Source: Synechococcus sp. PCC 7502
GTDB lineage: Bacteria > Cyanobacteriota > Cyanobacteriia > Pseudanabaenales > Pseudanabaenaceae
DNA length: 64,000 nt
Assembly: GCF_000317085.1 (NCBI RefSeq)
Contig: NC_019702.1
Coordinates: forward strand, 2,386,394 to 2,450,393
Direction: 5' to 3'
In this document: positions 37,288 to 45,941 of the stretch, piece after piece
Numbering within the stretch: position 1 is the first letter of the stretch
How the letters are laid out: each line of letters starts with the position of its first letter
Notes under the pieces: generated by a model
Seen by the model: the letters and a program-made list of their open reading frames with translations, nothing else
The model's database searches: none
Told to the model about the DNA's origin: nothing
Position numbers and translations under genes: made by a program

Positions 37288-37468
37288 TATGAGGTAAGCT
37301 CAGCATCTTTAATCTGAATAAAACCTAAATGAAATTAAGTGTGAATTTATAATTTCAAAGTCCTAACGCTGTGATAGGTGACTCCTGTATCTTTCCTCGC
37401 TATCTTTAATCTAGTCGCATTTCAAGACTAAAAGAAAAGATTAGTGATAGCCATCGGGAGTAGCAGCA

Positions 37469-38290
37469 ATGGAAAGTTATTCAGCCCTCAAAACAGAACA
37501 ATTAAATGCTGCCAAGGTGCGAGAATTTTCTGCCGAAGATAAGCAGCAAACCCTAGAAATCCTAAAGGCATATCGTTTAGCTCCCTGCGCTCGACTCCGT
37601 AATCAGCTAGTGCAGTTAAATATTGGCTTAGTGAAAAAAGAAGTTGGTTACTGGTTGCGTCAAAGTTCTGAAGGCTATGAAGACCTATTGCAAGTTGGTT
37701 GTATGGGTTTAATTGGGGCGATCGAACGATTTGAAATCAGTAAGGGCTACGCCTTTAGCTCTTTTGCTACTAGGTATGTGCGGGGCGAAATTCAACATTA
37801 TTTAAGGGATAAATGCTCTACTCTGAGAGTGCCAAGACGATGCCTAGAGCTATATCATCAAGCTACGCGTAAAGCTTCAGAACTGCGGTTTCAATTAGAT
37901 CGAGAACCCAGTGAGGCTGAAGTTGCTAATGCTTTGGGTGTAACTGCGATAGAATGGCAAGAAATTAAGTTAGCCAATCGCAACCGCTCGCTTTTGAGTC
38001 TTGATGCACCAATGCTATCCCTAGAAGAAGGGTCGGTAACCCTTTCAGACCTTGTGCCAGACCCTAAACAAAACTCAACAGTACAAGCAGAAGATATTAC
38101 CCCTCTATATCAGGCATTAAACATTCTGGAACAGCGTACCCGTAAAATTTTAGAATATGTATTTTTAGAAGATATTACCCAACGGGAAGTCGCAAAGCTG
38201 TTAGGTATCAGTACCGTCACTGTGTCCAGACAGGTAAAGAAAGGTTTATCTACTCTACGGAGTAACTTGGCATTGCAACAGGCAGCTTAA
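37469..38290 (+). CDS. sigF: RNA polymerase sigma factor, SigF-type (group 3)
   Basis: The 273-aa sigma-70-family protein has region 2 (EGYEDLLQVGCMGLIGAIERFEISKG region, about 69-95), region 3 around RVPRRCLELYHQATRKASEL, and a region 4 helix-turn-helix (EDITQREVAKLLGISTVTVS). Size and the lack of region 1 fit group 3. Cyanobacterial SigF controls motility and pilus genes in Synechocystis. The assignment to SigF over other group 3 members is by overall similarity. Confidence 0.85.
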   Translation: MESYSALKTEQLNAAKVREFSAEDKQQTLEILKAYRLAPCARLRNQLVQLNIGLVKKEVGYWLRQSSEGYEDLLQVGCMGLIGAIERFEISKGYAFSSFATRYVRGEIQHYLRDKCSTLRVPRRCLELYHQATRKASELRFQLDREPSEAEVANALGVTAIEWQEIKLANRNRSLLSLDAPMLSLEEGSVTLSDLVPDPKQNSTVQAEDITPLYQALNILEQRTRKILEYVFLEDITQREVAKLLGISTVTVSRQVKKGLSTLRSNLALQQAA

Positions 38291-38335
38291 GTAAGACATA
38301 GGCATAGATGTCATTACGGATTATTAGTTGGTAGG

Positions 38336-39139
38336 ATGAGAACAGTATTATCTGCCAAATTTATGTCTCCATCTGCATCTATATCTAAAAAAATCGCATA
38401 CTTTGATTGTGCCGTAGGAATTGCTGGTGATATGTGTCTTGGGGCATTAGTCAGTGCGGGGGTACCTTTAGAGTATTTTACAGAAATAATTGATCGGTTG
38501 GGAATTGGCGATGAAGTTAAATTAAGGTCGGAGCTTGTGAATCGGGGCGGACAGGAAGCAGTTAAAGTTCATGTAGATATTCGCCACCACGGACATCACC
38601 ATCGCCATTTACCTGAAATTGAAACCATTATTAAATCAGCCCAACTAGAGCCATTAATCGAAAAAAATAGTTTGGAGATATTCCAAAATTTAGCGATCGC
38701 CGAGGGTAAAGTTCACGGGATTCCACCCGAAAAAGTCCATTTTCATGAGGTTGGGGCATTAGATGCGATCGCTGATATTGTCTGTACCTGTGCAGGATTA
38801 GCATGGTTAGGAGTAGAACAAGTATTCTGTTCAGCACTGCCTACGGGAGGAGGGTTTGTTACCTGTGAGCATGGGCAGTTACCAGTTCCAGTTCCAGCAG
38901 TTTTAAAACTATGGGAAATGTTCAAAGTGCCTGTATTTAGTAATGGCATTGATCGGGAATTAGTTACACCCACTGGGGCAGCGATCGCTGTAAGTTTGAG
39001 TGCTCAGTTTGGAACGATTCCAGCTATGAGTATTAGCAAAATTGGTTTAGGTGCTGGTACCAGAGAGTTGGCTATACCCAATATTTTTAGACTGTGGATT
39101 GGCGAATCTACAGATCAAGATAAAAAAAAACAGAACTGA
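38336..39139 (+). CDS. larC: nickel-pincer cofactor synthesis protein LarC, N-terminal part (frame 1)
   Basis: LarC inserts nickel into the pyridinium-thiocarboxylate precursor to make the nickel-pincer nucleotide used by lactate racemase and related enzymes. The family start is [21 protein letters not shown]. The His-rich loop ([13 protein letters not shown]) likely handles Ni. [17 protein letters not shown] and [21 protein letters not shown] are conserved. The frame ends at 39139 just after a run of nine A, while the rest of LarC continues in the -1 frame. Alternative start: the ATG at 38363. It lies 45 bases after sigF. Confidence 0.9.
   Translation: MRTVLSAKFMSPSASISKKIAYFDCAVGIAGDMCLGALVSAGVPLEYFTEIIDRLGIGDEVKLRSELVNRGGQEAVKVHVDIRHHGHHHRHLPEIETIIKSAQLEPLIEKNSLEIFQNLAIAEGKVHGIPPEKVHFHEVGALDAIADIVCTCAGLAWLGVEQVFCSALPTGGGFVTCEHGQLPVPVPAVLKLWEMFKVPVFSNGIDRELVTPTGAAIAVSLSAQFGTIPAMSISKIGLGAGTRELAIPNIFRLWIGESTDQDKKKQN
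39122..39130 (+). promoter_or_regulatory. A9 slippery site joining the two larC frames (-1 frameshift)
   Basis: Nine A follow a T. In the larC1 frame they read AAA AAA AAA CAG, so the heptamer A AAA AAA is in the correct phase for a -1 ribosomal shift. After a shift the next codons are ACA GAA CTG ATT, which lead straight into conserved LarC sequence. Polymerase slippage to ten A would give the same product. Confidence 0.7.
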
Positions 39140-39573
39140 TTGGGGTTTTAGAAACTCAGGTTGATGACTTAAGCAGTCAGGTGATTGGCTACGTGATGGA
39201 TTTATTACTGAGTCATGGTGCTTTGGATGTGTTTACCCAAGCGATCGGGATGAAAAAATCTCGTCCTGCGGTTTTAATTACAGTAATTTGTCCCTGCGAT
39301 CGCCTAGAAATTTGTGAGGATATTTTATTTCGAGAAACCACAACCTTAGGAATCAGAAGAAGATTACAAGAACGTAGGATTATCCCTAGAGAGATATTTA
39401 GCATCGAGACCAAGCTAGGAACAGCGAGGGTTAAAATTGCAGATCGGAATAAATTTAAAACTATCCAACCTGAATACGAAGATTGTGTACAGTTAGCAAA
39501 GATACACCAATTACCTTTATCTGAAGTGCAGGCAATTGTTCTCCAAATAGCCCAATCTATATTACAAGACTAA
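39124..39573 (+). CDS. larC: LarC C-terminal part (frame -1)
   Basis: This frame holds the C-terminal domain of Lar[21 protein letters not shown], then [20 protein letters not shown] and TTLGIRRR. The conserved residues begin upstream of any ATG or GTG start (the first GTG is at 39181), which shows the two frames belong to one protein. A full LarC made by a -1 shift would be about 410 aa, the normal family length. In Lactiplantibacillus plantarum, larC1 and larC2 are joined by programmed frameshifting in the same way. Confidence 0.88.
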   Translation, partial: KKTELIGVLETQVDDLSSQVIGYVMDLLLSHGALDVFTQAIGMKKSRPAVLITVICPCDRLEICEDILFRETTTLGIRRRLQERRIIPREIFSIETKLGTARVKIADRNKFKTIQPEYEDCVQLAKIHQLPLSEVQAIVLQIAQSILQD

Positions 39574-39732
39574 ATTTGTGGTTTATGGATTCGCTCTGAG
39601 GATATGCACTGAGACTTTAGGAGCTATAATCTTTGAAGCTACAAGTTTTAAGAAGCTCAAGCTTTAGCAAACAAATTAATGGGCTGTTATGTTAAAACTA
39701 TTCTACTCAATTAATCAATTAGGGGATGATTT

Positions 39733-40146
39733 ATGGCACAAGCAACCAGTTTAGTATCTGTGAAAGAAACATTGCCCAATGGACTTAGTACAAATGCTAG
39801 TGATACCAGACCTTGGGGGTCTTTTACTATACTTGAAGAAGGGCGAGGCTATAAAATTAAGCGAATTGAGGTCAAGCCCGGACATCGCCTAAGTTTACAG
39901 ATGCACCATCACCGTAGTGAGCATTGGATCGTAGTTTCAGGTACGGCAAGGGTAACCTGTGGGGATCAAGAAATTATTATTGGACATAATCAATCTACCT
40001 ATGTGCCTCAATGCACTTTACATCGGTTAGAAAATCCTGGGGTGATTCCTTTAGTAATTATTGAAGTTCAAAATGGGGAATATCTAGGCGAAGATGACAT
40101 TATTAGATTCCATGATGACTATTCTAGGGTTGAGCCTAGATCTTAA
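39733..40146 (+). CDS. cupin, mannose-6-phosphate isomerase type II-like
   Basis: The 137-aa single-domain cupin matches the C-terminal isomerase domain of ManC/AlgA-type proteins. It opens RPWGSFTILEEGRGYKIKRI, has the metal-binding MHHHRSEHW and later PQCTLHRLENPG. Isomerisation of mannose-6-phosphate is the expected reaction, feeding GDP-mannose for glycans. A pyrophosphorylase domain is lacking. Confidence 0.87.
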   Translation: MAQATSLVSVKETLPNGLSTNASDTRPWGSFTILEEGRGYKIKRIEVKPGHRLSLQMHHHRSEHWIVVSGTARVTCGDQEIIIGHNQSTYVPQCTLHRLENPGVIPLVIIEVQNGEYLGEDDIIRFHDDYSRVEPRS

Positions 40147-40202
40147 TTCTAGCAACAAAATTTAGCTGGTTTTCTATCAACCACATCACTACCTCTGTGA
40201 CT

Positions 40203-40229
40203 CCTAGCAACTAGGCATGGCGGTTTTTT
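40203..40229 (+). terminator. possible terminator after the cupin gene
   Basis: A short stem CCTAG-CAA-CTAGG (40203-40215) is followed, after eight bases, by a run of six T (40224-40229). The stem is weak and the spacing to the T run is longer than usual, so confidence is low. Confidence 0.3.
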
Positions 40230-40330
40230 AGTGGTTTATTTCCTCAAGCTTGGCTAATTAAAAAAGAGTTTGGTATTGAGGTTTGCAGAATAATTGTTTC
40301 ATAGATAAAACACTATTGTCTCCATTAAAA

Positions 40331-40346
40331 AGATTGATTTTAATCT
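40331..40346. promoter_or_regulatory. inverted-repeat motif upstream of ndhF
   Basis: AGATTGATTTTAATCT has 5-bp arms AGATT/AATCT. It ends 62 bases before the ndhF ATG. A near-copy lies at 45856 at a similar distance before the CO2-hydration gene, and conservation extends some bases on each side. LysR-type regulators of carbon-uptake genes (NdhR/CcmR, CmpR) are the obvious candidates. The binding is inferred. Confidence 0.55.
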
Positions 40347-40408
40347 ATAAGTTTTATGGATATGATTAATTTCAATCAATAAAAAATTTAGTAAACAACT
40401 TTAAAATT

Positions 40409-42232
40409 ATGAGCCAAATTCTCTTTGAGAGTGCTTGGTTAATTCCTTGCTACCCATTAATTGGGGCGATCGCTTCCGTAATTTGGTTTCCATCACTGAC
40501 TAGATTAACTGGTCCTCGTCCTGCGGGATATGTAAATTTAATTACGACGCTGTTTGCCTTTCTGCATGGAGCGATCGCTCTTTTCCAAAGCTTGGAGCAA
40601 CCTGCTTTAAAATTTTCTTGGCAGTGGCTACAAGTTGCTGATTTGAATCTTAGTTGTCCCATTGAAATTTCTGCTTTAACTATTGGTGCCATGGTTTTGG
40701 TTACGGGCTTAAATCTTTTGGCTCAGGTTTATGCGATCGGTTATATGGAAATGGATTGGGGCTGGGCAAGATTTTTTGCGCTTTTGGCATTCTTTGAGGC
40801 AGGAATGTGTGCTTTGGTATTGTGCAACTCTCTATTTTTTGCATACATTATTTTAGAAATTCTGACCTTAGGTACCTATTTGTTAGTTGGGTTCTGGTTT
40901 AATCAGTCCCTAGTGGTAAGCGGAGCCAGAGATGCTTTCTTAACAAAACGGGTGGGTGATTTAGTATTGCTGATGGGGGTAGTGGCATTACTACCTTTGG
41001 CAGGAACTTGGGATTTTGATCAGTTAGTAATTTGGGCAGAGAATACCAATATTGATCCTAATCTCATTACTCTGGTTAGTTTGGCTTTGATAGCAGGTCC
41101 AATGGGTAAGTGCGCTCAATTTCCCCTGCACCTGTGGCTAGATGAAGCGATGGAAGCTCCGATTCCCAGTACGATTTTACGAGCTTCAGTAGTAGTACCA
41201 ACGGGAGCATGGATATTGATTAAATTAGCACCTGTGCTTGCACTTTCCCCTACGGCGATGTCAGCATTGATCGCTATTGGAGCTATTACCAGTCTAGGAG
41301 GAGCTTTAATTGCGATCGCCCAAATCGATGTCAAACGCACTCTTTCCTACGCGGTTAGTAGTTACATGGGTTTAGTATTTATTGCGGTGGGGACTGGTCA
41401 AACTGATGCAGCTTTATTACTCGTTCTGGTCTATGCTGTAGCGATCGCTTTGTTATATATGGCAGTGGGAGCAGTTATTCTGAATAGTACAACTCAAAAT
41501 GTTACCCAGTTAGGAGGTTTATGGTCTCGTCGCCCCATTTCAGGATTGGGACTACTAATTGGAGCCGCAGGCTTAGTTGCTTTTCCACCCCTAGGAGGCT
41601 TTTGGGCATTTTTAAAACTGGGAAATGGTCTATGGACAGATTATCCGTGGTTGGTGGGATTTATTTTGGTTGTGAATGGACTTACTGCCTTTAGCCTAAG
41701 TAGGGTGTTTTGTTTGATATTTGGGGGTAGTGCGAAGGAAATGGCACAGCGATCGCCTGAAGTTAATCAGTTTGTGATCCTGCCTTTAGTAACTTTAAGT
41801 GGCTTTGTATTGCACTTACCCCTAGTTTTACAGTCCTTGAATTTCTTACCTCTTTGGGTAAATTTGAATAAAGATGTGGCACTGCTTCTGATCTGGTCAA
41901 CCATTTTTGGCTTTAGCATCGGGGCAGTAACTTATCTCAGTAACTCTATTCCCAAACCGATTCGCTTTCCATGGAAAGGTTTACAAGACTTACTGGCAAA
42001 TGACTTCTACACTCCTAAAATTTATCGCCAAACTATCGTATTCACCGTTGCTGTCATTTCCCAAATTGCCTTTTGGGTTGATCGATATATCTTTGATGCC
42101 CTTGGTAATTTATTCGGTTTGATTGCAATTTTTAGCGGTGAGGTGCTGAAATATAGTACCTTTGGCAAAGCCCAAGCCTATTTATTAACGACAGTGATTG
42201 GGATTGGCATAATTCTGTTGATGAATTTCTAA
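40409..42232 (+). CDS. ndhF: NAD(P)H-quinone oxidoreductase subunit F (CO2-uptake type, NdhF3/F4)
   Basis: This is a membrane arm subunit of NDH-1 that pumps protons in the complexes that drive CO2 hydration at the thylakoid. At 607 aa it is the shorter form seen in the NdhF3/NdhF4 group. It has about 15 or 16 membrane helices and the antiporter-like core LITLVSLALIAGPMGKCAQ and LWLDEAMEAPIPSTILRAS. The order ndhF-ndhD-...-cup is that of NDH-1MS or NDH-1MS' loci; which paralogue cannot be fixed without a tree. The paired regulatory motif at 40331 fits carbon-responsive control. Confidence 0.92.
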   Translation: MSQILFESAWLIPCYPLIGAIASVIWFPSLTRLTGPRPAGYVNLITTLFAFLHGAIALFQSLEQPALKFSWQWLQVADLNLSCPIEISALTIGAMVLVTGLNLLAQVYAIGYMEMDWGWARFFALLAFFEAGMCALVLCNSLFFAYIILEILTLGTYLLVGFWFNQSLVVSGARDAFLTKRVGDLVLLMGVVALLPLAGTWDFDQLVIWAENTNIDPNLITLVSLALIAGPMGKCAQFPLHLWLDEAMEAPIPSTILRASVVVPTGAWILIKLAPVLALSPTAMSALIAIGAITSLGGALIAIAQIDVKRTLSYAVSSYMGLVFIAVGTGQTDAALLLVLVYAVAIALLYMAVGAVILNSTTQNVTQLGGLWSRRPISGLGLLIGAAGLVAFPPLGGFWAFLKLGNGLWTDYPWLVGFILVVNGLTAFSLSRVFCLIFGGSAKEMAQRSPEVNQFVILPLVTLSGFVLHLPLVLQSLNFLPLWVNLNKDVALLLIWSTIFGFSIGAVTYLSNSIPKPIRFPWKGLQDLLANDFYTPKIYRQTIVFTVAVISQIAFWVDRYIFDALGNLFGLIAIFSGEVLKYSTFGKAQAYLLTTVIGIGIILLMNF

Positions 42233-42300
42233 ATAACTTCTTAAGTAATTCCTGCAATAACTTCTAAATACAAATTCTATAGACAACTTGTAAATAAATT

Positions 42301-43812
42301 ATGCTAAGTATTCTAATTTTACTTCCCTTACTTGGGGCTATTTTCATTGGGCTCTATCCTAAACTAACTGCTGCTCGTACCTATGCCTTGGTGATCGCTT
42401 CTATCAATTTAATAGTGACTTTATCTCTCTTTTTTCAGTTTGATCCAACGGTTTCAGGTTTGCAAATGGAGGAATATCTACCTTGGGTTCAAGAAATCGG
42501 CTTGAGTTATCGCCTAGGTGTAGACGGAGTTTCCTTACCTTTATTAGCTTTGAATAGTTTTTTAAGTTGGATTGTGATCTATGGTAGTAAGGCTAAAATT
42601 GAGCGATCGCAGTTATACTATGCCTTGATTCTAGTAGTATCGAGCGTTGTTGCTGGTGCCTTCGTAGCTCAAAATCTTTTATTATTTATACTTTTCTATG
42701 AATTGGAGCTAATTCCTCTGTATTTAATGATTGCCATTTGGGGAGGCGAAAAGCGAACCTATGCTGCTATGAAGTTTCTGATTTTTACGGCAATTTCGGG
42801 ATTTCTAATTTTGCTAGGATTCTTTGCCATGCGATGGTTAAGTAGTTCAGCTAGCTTTGATTATGATGCGAATTTACAGGCGATCGCTTCTATCCCTTTA
42901 CCAACTCAAATTATTATTCTTACAGTTCTCTTAATCGGATTTGGGATTAAGACTCCCCTAGTACCTCTGCATACTTGGCTCCCCGATGTTTATGTGGAAT
43001 CTTCACCAACAGTAGCTATTCTTTTAGGAGGAGTATTAGCAAAGTTAGGAACCTACGGTCTAGTTCGCTTTTGCTTGCAGTTACTTCCTGATGCTTGGGC
43101 AGTGCTTTCTCCAACTCTCGGCATCATTGGGACAGTCAGTGTTTTGTATGGGGCTTTAACAGCGATCGCCCAAAAGGATATAAAAAGAATGGTGGCATAC
43201 AGTTCCATCGGACACATGGGTTATGTGCTTGTTGCTCTTGCGGCGGGAACCAAGTTGAGCCTAGTTGGAGCAGTGGGACAAATGGTAAGTCATGGTTTAA
43301 TCTTGGCAGTTTTGTTTTACCTAGTAGGCTTAATTGAAGATAAAGTCGGCACCAGAGATTTGGATGCTTTGAATGGATTACTAAACCCGATCCGTGGTCT
43401 TCCTTTAACCAGTACTTTACTAATTGTGGGTGGCATGGCAAGTGCAGGGATACCCGGACTAGTTGGCTTTGTTGCTGAATTTTTAGTTTTCCAAGGTAGC
43501 TTTAGTGTTTTTCCGATTCTGACCCTACTTTGTATTATTGCCAGTGGACTAACGGCAGTATATTTCGTGATTCTGCTGAATCGTACCTGCTTTGGAAAAC
43601 TTGATAATGCTACTGCCTATTATCCCAAAGTAACTTGGACAGAACATACTCCTGCTTTGATTTTAGTAGCTTTGATCTTCTTTCTGGGCATTCAACCATC
43701 GTGGCTTCTGAAATGGAGCGAACCGACTACTAATTCTTTAGTTGCGAGTTTAGTTGAGACTGGATTAGGAAGCGATCAGCTCATTGCTATTAGTAAAGTT
43801 AATAATTTATGA
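42301..43812 (+). CDS. ndhD: NAD(P)H-quinone oxidoreductase subunit D (CO2-uptake type, NdhD3/D4)
   Basis: This 503-aa proton-pumping subunit is homologous to NuoM. Visible landmarks are the LFILFYELELIPLYLMIAIWGG helix with the key Glu, KTPLVPLHTWLPDVYVESSP, and AIAQKDIKRMVAYSSIGHMG with the relay Lys. It lies 68 bases after ndhF, so they form one operon. In other cyanobacteria the CO2-hydration protein gene usually follows at once; here unrelated genes intervene. Confidence 0.92.
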   Translation: MLSILILLPLLGAIFIGLYPKLTAARTYALVIASINLIVTLSLFFQFDPTVSGLQMEEYLPWVQEIGLSYRLGVDGVSLPLLALNSFLSWIVIYGSKAKIERSQLYYALILVVSSVVAGAFVAQNLLLFILFYELELIPLYLMIAIWGGEKRTYAAMKFLIFTAISGFLILLGFFAMRWLSSSASFDYDANLQAIASIPLPTQIIILTVLLIGFGIKTPLVPLHTWLPDVYVESSPTVAILLGGVLAKLGTYGLVRFCLQLLPDAWAVLSPTLGIIGTVSVLYGALTAIAQKDIKRMVAYSSIGHMGYVLVALAAGTKLSLVGAVGQMVSHGLILAVLFYLVGLIEDKVGTRDLDALNGLLNPIRGLPLTSTLLIVGGMASAGIPGLVGFVAEFLVFQGSFSVFPILTLLCIIASGLTAVYFVILLNRTCFGKLDNATAYYPKVTWTEHTPALILVALIFFLGIQPSWLLKWSEPTTNSLVASLVETGLGSDQLIAISKVNNL

Positions 43813-43820
43813 TTTATGAT

Positions 43821-43833
43821 GTTCATAAGTGAT
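43821..43833. repeat. direct repeat flanking the 5'-nucleotidase gene, left copy
   Basis: GTTCATAAGTGAT lies just after ndhD. A copy with one mismatch (GTTCATAAGTAAT) occurs at 44911-44923 just after the 5'-nucleotidase gene. The two copies bracket a 1.1-kb segment, as expected of an insertion or duplication footprint, though chance cannot be excluded. Confidence 0.5.
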
Positions 43834-43844
43834 TCATTTAGCAG

Positions 43845-44879
43845 ATGCCATATCCAATAGAGAAAAAGTTAGTGGTAGGAGTTGCATCAAGTGCACTCTT
43901 TGCTCTTAGCGAGTCCGATCTTATATTCTCAACCAAGGGAGAAGAAGAGTATAAAGCATATCAAGAAAGAAACATTGATAATGTTTTAGAGAGAGGTGTG
44001 GCATTTCCTTTTATTAAGAGGCTGTTAAATATTAATGATGTTTTCCCTGAGATAATGCCTGTAGAAGTTGTTCTTTTTTCTAAGAATTCTCTAGAAACAG
44101 GTCTAAGAATTTTCCGTTCCATTAGGCATTATAAACTCGATATAACTCGAGCTGCTTTTACATCAGGAAAATCACCCTATCAGTATATTCCTGCATTCAA
44201 TATCTCTCTATTTTTAAGCGCAAATAAAAATGATATTGATCAAGCTATCAATGCAGGTTACGCAGGTGGTCTCGTGATTGCATCAGAGATTAGTGATAAT
44301 CTAAATGACAAACAGCTAAGAGTTGCTTTCGATTTTGATGGGGTTATTGCAGATGATGAATCTGAAGCAGTATTCACAAAAACAGACCTTAAAGGATTTC
44401 AAGACTACGAAATAGAAAATTCTCACATACCCCATAAACTTGGACCACTTGGCGACCTTTTTAAGAAGCTTTCCTTAATGCAAAAAATGGAAGATCACAA
44501 GTTAAAAAATGATTCTAGTTATGAACAAATACTTAGAATTATCATTGTTACATCAAGAAATGCTCCTGCTCATGAACGAGTTGTGACTACCTTGAAGAAC
44601 ATGGGTGTTAGTCCAGATGAAGCTTTTTTCTTAGGAGGCATGGAAAAAAGCAGGGTGCTAAATATCCTAAAGCCTCACATTTTCTTTGACGATCAACTTA
44701 GTCATCTAAACTCTTCTGTGGAAAATATACCTATGGTTCATATACCCTTTGGAATAGCTAATAAAGAGAAACCTGTAACTCCTCGACCAACTGGTTTATG
44801 CGATGGCGAATTTGTAGTACCTGATGACTTTGATGAGCCATTACCCGAAGATATTTTGAGTACTTTTGAGGGCAGATGA
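43845..44879 (+). CDS. 5'-nucleotidase family protein (PF06189-like)
   Basis: This 344-aa protein matches the cytosolic 5'-nucleotidase family related to eukaryotic cN-I. The N-terminal half has MPVEVVLFSKNSLETGLRIF and FTSGKSPYQYIPAFNISLFLS. A HAD-type nucleophile motif lies in RVAFDFDGVIADDESE (about residues 159-174), and a late acidic motif in HIFFDDQLSHL. The expected reaction is dephosphorylation of nucleoside monophosphates. It sits inside the NDH-1/Cup locus without functional connection to it and probably arrived by insertion. It starts 32 bases after ndhD and could ride on that transcript. Confidence 0.88.
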   Translation: MPYPIEKKLVVGVASSALFALSESDLIFSTKGEEEYKAYQERNIDNVLERGVAFPFIKRLLNINDVFPEIMPVEVVLFSKNSLETGLRIFRSIRHYKLDITRAAFTSGKSPYQYIPAFNISLFLSANKNDIDQAINAGYAGGLVIASEISDNLNDKQLRVAFDFDGVIADDESEAVFTKTDLKGFQDYEIENSHIPHKLGPLGDLFKKLSLMQKMEDHKLKNDSSYEQILRIIIVTSRNAPAHERVVTTLKNMGVSPDEAFFLGGMEKSRVLNILKPHIFFDDQLSHLNSSVENIPMVHIPFGIANKEKPVTPRPTGLCDGEFVVPDDFDEPLPEDILSTFEGR

Positions 44880-44910
44880 AGGTTCCACTAGATACGCGTA
44901 TCTTTCTGTG

Positions 44911-44923
44911 GTTCATAAGTAAT
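44911..44923. repeat. direct repeat flanking the 5'-nucleotidase gene, right copy
   Basis: GTTCATAAGTAAT is the partner of 43821-43833 with one difference in 13 bases. Confidence 0.5.
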
Positions 44924-44928
44924 GCTGA

Positions 44929-45273
44929 TTATTTATTACGATTACTTCCAAAATAGAAACCTAAAACTGCTCCAATTAAACCTGTTTGAGTTGTGATTAG
45001 GAGTGAAAGAATATCTTTTGTGTAAGTGTACCTTTCTTTCCTATCCTCTGTTTTGTCTAATGGTAGAAATATTACCAATCCCATAATTACAAATGCTCCG
45101 ATGTAACTTGCAGCAAGTAACCCATACAACCACCAAGCTAAATTTGATCTAGTATCTTCCCTTTTTATATCCAGTGTGTCAGCTAAAGAGCGTTCCTCTT
45201 TCTCTGTAATAGGAGATTCAAATTCCTTTAATAAGTCATTATCTTCAGGAATTTGCTTATTATCTTCTGGCAT
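44929..45273 (-). CDS. hypothetical protein with two membrane segments
   Basis: The 114-aa product has an acidic N-terminal 40 residues and two membrane helices (about 46-70 and 88-110). It ends with GLIGAVLGFYFGSNRNK. Similar short proteins with a closing GFYFGS motif occur in many bacteria without known function. It is transcribed opposite to the NDH-1 genes, between ndhD and the CO2-hydration gene. Confidence 0.55.
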   Translation of the reverse strand: MPEDNKQIPEDNDLLKEFESPITEKEERSLADTLDIKREDTRSNLAWWLYGLLAASYIGAFVIMGLVIFLPLDKTEDRKERYTYTKDILSLLITTQTGLIGAVLGFYFGSNRNK

Positions 45274-45349
45274 TTTACTAACTCGAATATTGTTAAAGAA
45301 GGTTTAGCTTATTCAAAAGGTTTTGGAAGGAGAAGTTGTTAGCCTATCT

Positions 45350-45619
45350 TTAATTAATTTCTTCTAGAAAAGCAACCCGTTTCAAACCCTCATTAGGTCT
45401 TTTAACATAAATTTTACTTTCAGAACTTTCAGCATCTAGGAGATAGTCTATTAATTTATTCCCCTCTTGAGAGTGAATTTGTGAGGGATCAAACTTAATA
45501 GACATAATAGGCTTACCACGTCGATGAATGTAAAACTCGGAATCTAAATTAGTAGCCTTTTCTAGATATAAACGAATTCGACCACGCTCTACAGGAGAAA
45601 GTGACTTTCTACGTCTCAT
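45350..45619 (-). CDS. hypothetical protein
   Basis: The 89-aa soluble protein begins with a basic stretch (MRRRKSLSPVERGRIRLYLE). I recognise no family. Its size and basic start could suit an antitoxin or DNA-binding role, but there is no toxin-like partner beyond the small membrane protein downstream, so I assign no function. Confidence 0.45.
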   Translation of the reverse strand: MRRRKSLSPVERGRIRLYLEKATNLDSEFYIHRRGKPIMSIKFDPSQIHSQEGNKLIDYLLDAESSESKIYVKRPNEGLKRVAFLEEIN

Positions 45620-45941
45620 ATAGGTTAAAACTCAATTATTTCTATACTATCGAACTCTAACACAAGTTATTATTGGTTTGCCGTATTAAGTGCCATATAA
45701 AACCTTATTTCATTTTTCAAGCTTAGTTATCTGGATGAATTTTATGTCAGCATTTCTGAAACAGCTAAGAAACAAATAATAACCTTATTACTGATTACTT
45801 GATTGTTAGCTGAAAAATATATTAAATAGACTAAAGACTATGAACTGTATTGAAAAGATTGATTCTAGTCTATGTTAATTACTAATATTATTGATCTCAA
45901 ATATTAAAAATAACTTTTTATAAGCGATCGCCATAGTTTTT
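45620..45941. other. 322-bp promoter region of the CO2-hydration gene
   Basis: This is AT-rich and divergent. It contains the inverted-repeat motif at 45856-45871 that matches the ndhF upstream motif, TA-rich possible -10 elements near 45883-45892, and a HIP1 octamer at 45924-45931 just before the start codon. There is no supported ORF in it. Confidence 0.6.
45856..45871. promoter_or_regulatory. inverted-repeat motif upstream of the CO2-hydration gene
   Basis: AGATTGATTCTAGTCT differs from the ndhF motif (40331-40346) at two of 16 positions. Matches continue on the left (ATT, A or G, AAA) and right (AT). It ends 70 bases before the start codon, against 62 in ndhF. Confidence 0.55.

Noticed and set aside
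37256-37297. A 13-codon ORF across the palindrome downstream of tRNA-Arg
   Set aside because: Composition is imposed by the palindrome and there is no ribosome-binding site or family support.
45350-45619. Toxin-antitoxin reading of the two small genes at 44929-45619
   Set aside because: One product is a two-helix membrane protein and the other a short basic protein, but neither has recognisable toxin or antitoxin motifs and the genes are 76 bases apart.
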